Of a DNA stretch of 64,000 nt, positions 59,908 through 64,000 are shown one piece after another. This DNA comes from Hydra vulgaris (lineage: Eukaryota; Cnidaria; Hydrozoa; Anthoathecata; Hydridae). Every line of letters starts with the position of its first letter. Position 1 is the stretch's first letter. Position numbers and translations under genes: made by a program. The notes below the pieces were generated by a model, which was not told where the DNA came from, searched no databases, and saw only the letters and a list, made by a program, of their open reading frames with translations. Location of the stretch: assembly GCF_038396675.1 (NCBI RefSeq), contig NC_088922.1, positions 17,197,501 through 17,261,500 of the forward strand, read 5' to 3'.

Positions 59908-60069
59908 TAATAAGTTTTTTCTCTTTCCCCGAAAAAATAGTTTTTATGACTTAGAACGTTTTTGTATACATCGATTCAATTAACAAATAGTTTGATCAGA
60001 TCTAAACTGTGTATCTTTAGTACTGCAGCAATAGTTAAAATAAGTTTTTTTTTTTTTTTAACATGAAAT

Positions 60070-60130
60070 ATCCGGCGTTGCCAACCGGATAATTTTATCA
60101 TCCTGTCGGATACCTGATACCGGAAAGTAA
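60070..60130. repeat. ATCCGG-rich terminal segment, right
   Basis: ATATCCGGCGTTGCCAACCG then GGATAATTTTATCATCC and GATACCGGAAAGT. It is the inverted partner of 53826-53926. Just beyond it a short coding-like phrase (STPLEETEKKNQMVENLC) is visible, so the host of the nested block may have been a coding relic. Confidence 0.5.
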
Positions 60131-60480
60131 ACAAGTCTGAATGTTCTATCTAGTACACCTCTAGAAGAAACTGAGAAGAAGAATCAAATGGTTGAAAATC
60201 TATGCTTGCTACAGATGCCATACAATTATTTTTCTTTGTCAACAAATAATTTCAAGAGGTGGTCTTATTGTACCTTAACTTTTACTTAAGGATTTCACAT
60301 TTTTTTTGCAATCTTAAAATTACATTAAAAGTGTATACTTATTTAATTTATTGTTTGATAATATTGGGGTGTGGCGGAATAGTGTCGCAAAGTTTTGATT
60401 GTTGCAAATTTTTATTGTCACAAATTTGATTGTCGAAAATATGAAAAAAGAATAGTGTTGCAAATTGTCGCATGATTATG

Positions 60481-60655
60481 ATTACGCGGTAGTGGTGTAG
60501 TGGTAACTTGTTTCTCCGCGTAGCGGTCTTGTTCGTCAAGGTTCGTGTTTCAGAGTTATAGAGTTGAGAGAGGGTTATAACCACTGTTAAGTAGCCTCCT
60601 CATCTGTAGTGGTCTTCTCGGCCGTGATGAGGTGAATAACAAACAAAAAAAAAAT
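60481..60655 (+). mobile_element. tRNA-derived SINE inserted in the foldback arm
   Basis: An A box TGGTGTAGTGGTAAC (60493) and a B-box-like GGTTCGTGTTTC (60540) are followed by a body containing CTGTAGTGGTCTTCTCGGCC and a CAAACAAAAAAAAAA tail. It is G+C-richer than its surroundings. Confidence 0.75.
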
Positions 60656-60931
60656 TGATTGTCGAATAACAGAATAACGAGTACCACCGCAAATGGATTT
60701 AATAGAATAGTGTCGAAAATAGAAAAAGGAATAGCGTTGCAAATGAATTTAATGAATTGTCTCGAAATCAAAAAAAACGGAATAGTTTTGCGAATGAATT
60801 TAGGAAATAGTGTCGAAAACAAAAAAACGGAATAGTGTTGAAAACAAAAAAACAAAGTTACCTTTTTTTGGAAAACAGTAGGTATAATAAAAATAAAATT
60901 AAAATAAATACATATTCGTATTAAATGTTTT

Positions 60932-61039
<108 letters not shown>

Positions 61040-61806
61040 AACAAAAATGTTGAAAATATTTTGACAACATCATGACAAAACGTTTGTCGCAGCAATAAAC
61101 GTCGAATGGAACTTTTACACTTTTAAAGTGATTTTTCAATTAGCTGCTTATAAGCTATAGTTCTTATATAAATATTGATCAAGATAAAATTTTCTATCCA
61201 ACCGTATAAAGTTTAATAAATTTTAGAGATTTTAAAATGGACCTTTTTTTGCCCATAAAATTGCCCCTAAAAGGGATATTACTGTAGCGCAATCAACTGG
61301 GTTTTTTTTAATGCCCACCTAAAGACTGTGCACTTTCTCTCTGCCAAATTTCAGCATTATACTTTTTTTGTCTGGGTTTGACCCTATTTTTCGCTAATTC
61401 TCTCCGACTACAATTCCATTTTTACTTTTTGCGACACTATTCCGTTTTTATTATTTGCGACACTATTCCGTTTTCACTATTTGCGACCCTATTCCTTTTT
61501 TATGTTTTCGACACTATTCCTTTTTTTTTTGTTTTCAACACTATTCGGATTTTACTGTTTGCGACATTATTCCTTTTGCTATTTGCGACACTATTACTTT
61601 TTTTTGATTTCGACACTATTCATTAAAATTCTTTTGGGACAAATTACATTCGGACTTATAATCTCAGGAAAGTGATACTCCACAATGTTTTCTTGATAAA
61701 TTAGAGTAAAACACTGCACACAAGCATAAATACTTACAACTTAAACACAAGCTTGAATTTAAGTTGTATATAATATTAATAAATTTAAGTTGAAACGTGC
61801 AAAGCT

Positions 61807-62404
61807 TTGCAAGCTGAAAGTAATTTGAGGAAATTTAAAAGGGGAAAAATAAATGACAGACTCTCAAAATTAGAACAGACTCAAAAAGATATTGTAAACA
61901 GTATCACTTTTACACAAGATACACAGGAAGAATTAATCAATAAAATTGAAGAAAAAATTGTTACAAAAGTTTCGCAGCTTATTTTTTTCTTCCGCATTTA
62001 ATGCGGAAGAAAAAAATAAGCTGCGAAAACTGAAAGATCGACTGAGAAGAAATAATTTGCGTCTCGAAGGAATAGCAGAAAGTGAAAATGAAAGTTGGAA
62101 TGTATCTGAAGAAAAAGTTCTTAATATCTTTGAAAACAATCTAAATGTAAGTGGCGTAGTTATTGAAAGGGGACATAGAACCGGAAAAACTGTGCTAAGC
62201 AAGCCTAGATCAATCGTGTTAAAACTCCTGAACTATAAAAATAAAATTAGCATATTAAAGAATTCAAAAAAGTTAAAAGAAACAGGAATATTTATAAATG
62301 AGGACTACTCCTTGGATACCCTAACCATACGGAAAAATCTCTTTGAAGAAATGCGAACTCACAGAAACAAAGTAAATATTCTGTTGTTATTTATGATAAA
62401 TTAG
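61807..62404 (+). pseudogene. LINE ORF1 (coiled coil plus RNA-binding type), disrupted
   Basis: The first part (61807-61970) is a charged coiled coil (DRLSKLEQTQKDIVNSI). The second (62000-62404) reads AEEKNKLRKLKDRLRRNNLR, LEGIAESENESW, IERGHRTGK then KPRSIVLKLLNYKNK and FINEDYSLDTLTIRKNLFEE. That is the R-x-x-N-L-x-x-x-G-I, R-x-G, K-P-R-x-I-V-L-K-x and N-E-D-x-S order of L1-type ORF1 proteins, nucleic-acid chaperones that package LINE RNA. A 28-base palindrome at 61971-62027 shifts the frame between the two parts. A stop lies just before ORF2. Confidence 0.75.
61971..62027. repeat. Perfect 28-base snap-back palindrome in LINE ORF1
   Basis: TTCGCAGCTTATTTTTTTCT plus TCCGCATT is followed after one base by its exact complement. 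The right arm is ORF1 coding sequence (AEEKNKLRK), so the left arm is the added copy. Confidence 0.95.
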
Positions 62405-62502
62405 TTGTTAAAGATTTTAAAAAATCACATAAGAATGCTTAAAGTATATTTATTTATTATATTTTTATGTCTTAAATAATATTCTTAGTTTTTATTGTTA
62501 AA

Positions 62503-63500
62503 ATGACGGAAGCCAACAGTTTTAATGTTTTTGACATCAGAAAGGAAAAACGCACTAAAAACCGAATTAATGACGATGATAAAAACATGAACTTTTTTGA
62601 CGAAATTTCAGTAGATACGACTTATTACATTGTTGACTATGTTAAACATGTTCTTAATTCTTCATCATCTTATTTTTCATTATTACATATAAACATCAGA
62701 AGCATAAATAAAAACTTTGAAAATTTAAAATTAATGTTAAATGTTAAATAATATAAGTAACAAGTTTAGTATTATCTGTCTGACAGAAACTTGGCGTCAT
62801 CGAGACGCGATAAATTCTAACTTTCAATTATCAGGATATAAACCTATTCATCAACCGAGAGAAAACGGCAATGGCGGGGGCGGATCTATTTTCGTCCAAA
62901 ACTCATTGGTTTTTAAACATGTTGAAAACCTCAAAGTAAATGACGCTGATTGTGAGTCATTAACTATTGAAATAATTAATAAAACAAATAAAAATACATT
63001 TATAACTGCAATATATAGACCGCCAAACGGTAATTACAATCAATTTGAAAACCACTTAAACTATTTGCTACCAAAGCTTATTTAAAAAAATGTTTACTTA
63101 TTAGGTGATTTTAATTTGAATTTATTGAATAATAAAGCTAATAACCAAGTCGTGAATTTTATAAATACACTTTTGCAATACAGCGTTTTTCCCATGATTA
63201 ATAAGCCAACACGTGTGACTAAAACAACTGCGTCTATTATCGATAATATTATTACTAATAATTACGCAAGGACTAAAACCCAAAGTGGTATTATTAAAAC
63301 AGATTTAACTGATCACTTTCCAGTTTTTCTGATAATAAATTCTGCAACCCTTGAGAATAAAACAAAAACAAAAACGGTATACGTAAGGAAAATAAATAAT
63401 GAATCAATCGCCACGTTTCGTGATCTCTTACATGAAGTAAACTGGGAACTATTGACTGATTGCAATGATGTTAATGATGGCTACAATTTTTTTATTCGCA
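62503..63500 (+). pseudogene. LINE ORF2, endonuclease domain, interrupted by satellite
   Basis: The APE-type endonuclease motifs appear in order: LLHINIRSINKNFENL (about 62685), ICLTETWRHRD (Glu of the active site, about 62775), FITAIYRPPNGNY (63000), YLLGDFNLNLL (63095), PTRVTKTTASIIDNIITN (63205) and LTDHFPVFLI (63308; usually S-D-H). A frameshift near 62745 and a stop at 63083 break it. After about 63500 the coding text is replaced by the 73-bp satellite, so the RT is absent here. It may be the same family as the RT at 47874-49158. Confidence 0.82.
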
Positions 63501-63520
63501 TGTTTACAAGCAGGGTTGTT

Positions 63521-64000
63521 ATCTGTCAAATATGTCTGAGACATATTTTCTGCCGACATAAAATATGTCCCACATATTTTCTATCGACATATTTTGACAT
63601 AATTTTATGTCTGAATTATTTTCTGCTGACATAAAATATGTCAGACATATTTTCTGTCGACATAATTTGACATAATTTTATGTCTGAATTATTTTATGCT
63701 GACATAAAATATGTCAGACATATTTTCTGTCGACATATTTTGACATAATTTTATGTCTGAATTATTTTCTGCTGACATAAAATATGTCAGACATATTTTC
63801 TATCGACGTATTTTGACATAATTTTATGTCTGAATTATTTTCTGCTGACATAAAATATGTCAGACATATTTTCTGTCAACATATTTTGACATAATTTTAT
63901 GTCTGAATTATTTTCTGCTGACATAAAATATGTCAGACATATTTTCTGTCGACATATTTTGACATAATTTTATGTCTTTGCAACCAATTATGCTTCATTA
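63521..64000. repeat. 73-bp satellite, at least six copies, running to the window edge
   Basis: Unit of 73 bases beginning GCTGACATAAAATATGTCAG and containing TGTCGACATATTTTGACATA. It is rich in GACATA/TATGTC inverted words, so each unit can fold. Copies differ by a few bases. Confidence 0.95.

Larger units (their letters stand above)
55814..59985. repeat. Outer inverted repeat pair (38 bases) and inner pair enclosing a relic frame
   Basis: GTTAATTGAATCAATGTATA plus CAAAAACGTTCTAAGT at 55814-55852 is inverted at 59948-59985. A shorter version, TGACTTAGAAGGTTTTTGTT (56001), is inverted at 57029-57052. All four share a 24-base motif. They delimit a relic frame (inner pair) and the whole block including the Mutator-like element (outer pair). 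Confidence 0.7.

Overview
The window looks like animal nuclear DNA from a strongly A+T-rich, transposon-laden genome, most probably a hydrozoan cnidarian such as Hydra. This rests on the base composition, short phase-preserving introns, long AT dinucleotide tracts, and relics of element families I associate with Hydra. It is an inference. There is no rRNA, intact tRNA, CRISPR array or prokaryotic operon. Most long reading frames that can be read off the sequence are by-products of simple repeats or pieces of dead transposable elements.

The main host content is a cluster of three multi-exon genes, here called A, B and C, which I assembled by splice site, phase and similarity to one another. 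A lies at 22090..33421 (+), B at 37437..42132 (-) and C at 44519..52106 (+). Each begins with a short signal-peptide exon ending in phase 0, followed by a second exon in phase 0 to 1, followed by exons that mostly begin and end in phase 1. A and B share a two-exon charged module of about 112 residues, with one copy in A and two in B as part of a duplicated three-exon block. A and C share an exon with an RSRR or RSKR dibasic site before a G-(Y/F)-E-T-S-Y motif. C carries three near-identical 41-residue Trp-rich exons. I do not recognise the family. It appears to be a secreted, exon-shuffling, perhaps lineage-restricted family, and it is the best candidate for an undescribed system here.

Layout: 1-5.3 kb holds a minisatellite, a LINE fragment, MITEs and a relic LTR-retroelement gag-pol. 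At 5.3-20.5 kb there is mostly unrecognised A+T-rich DNA with a relic transposase (8.85-10 kb), a relic Helitron (14-15.3 kb) and small inverted-repeat elements. At 20.5-33.4 kb a 1.5-kb foldback sits directly upstream of gene A, and A's 10.4-kb intron is packed with elements: a TA-flanked TIR element, a RING-HTH element, a SINE, AT tracts and a 3.4-kb transposon with roughly 440-bp TIRs. At 33.4-37.4 kb there is a hAT/ZMYM1-like relic and a foldback made of 16-17 bp repeats with a 9-bp target duplication. At 37.4-52.1 kb lie divergent genes B and C, with satellites and a LINE in their introns. At 52.1-60.1 kb there is a nest of relics: P-element-like, a DD36E Tc1/mariner element, and a nearly complete Mutator-like transposase. 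At 60-64 kb there is a second tandem-repeat foldback carrying a SINE, a LINE with ORF1 and ORF2 endonuclease, and a 73-bp satellite running to the window end.

The three host genes are the only models whose exon phases close without a frameshift, apart from one mutated donor in C. All transposase and reverse-transcriptase reading frames recognised here carry stops or frameshifts.
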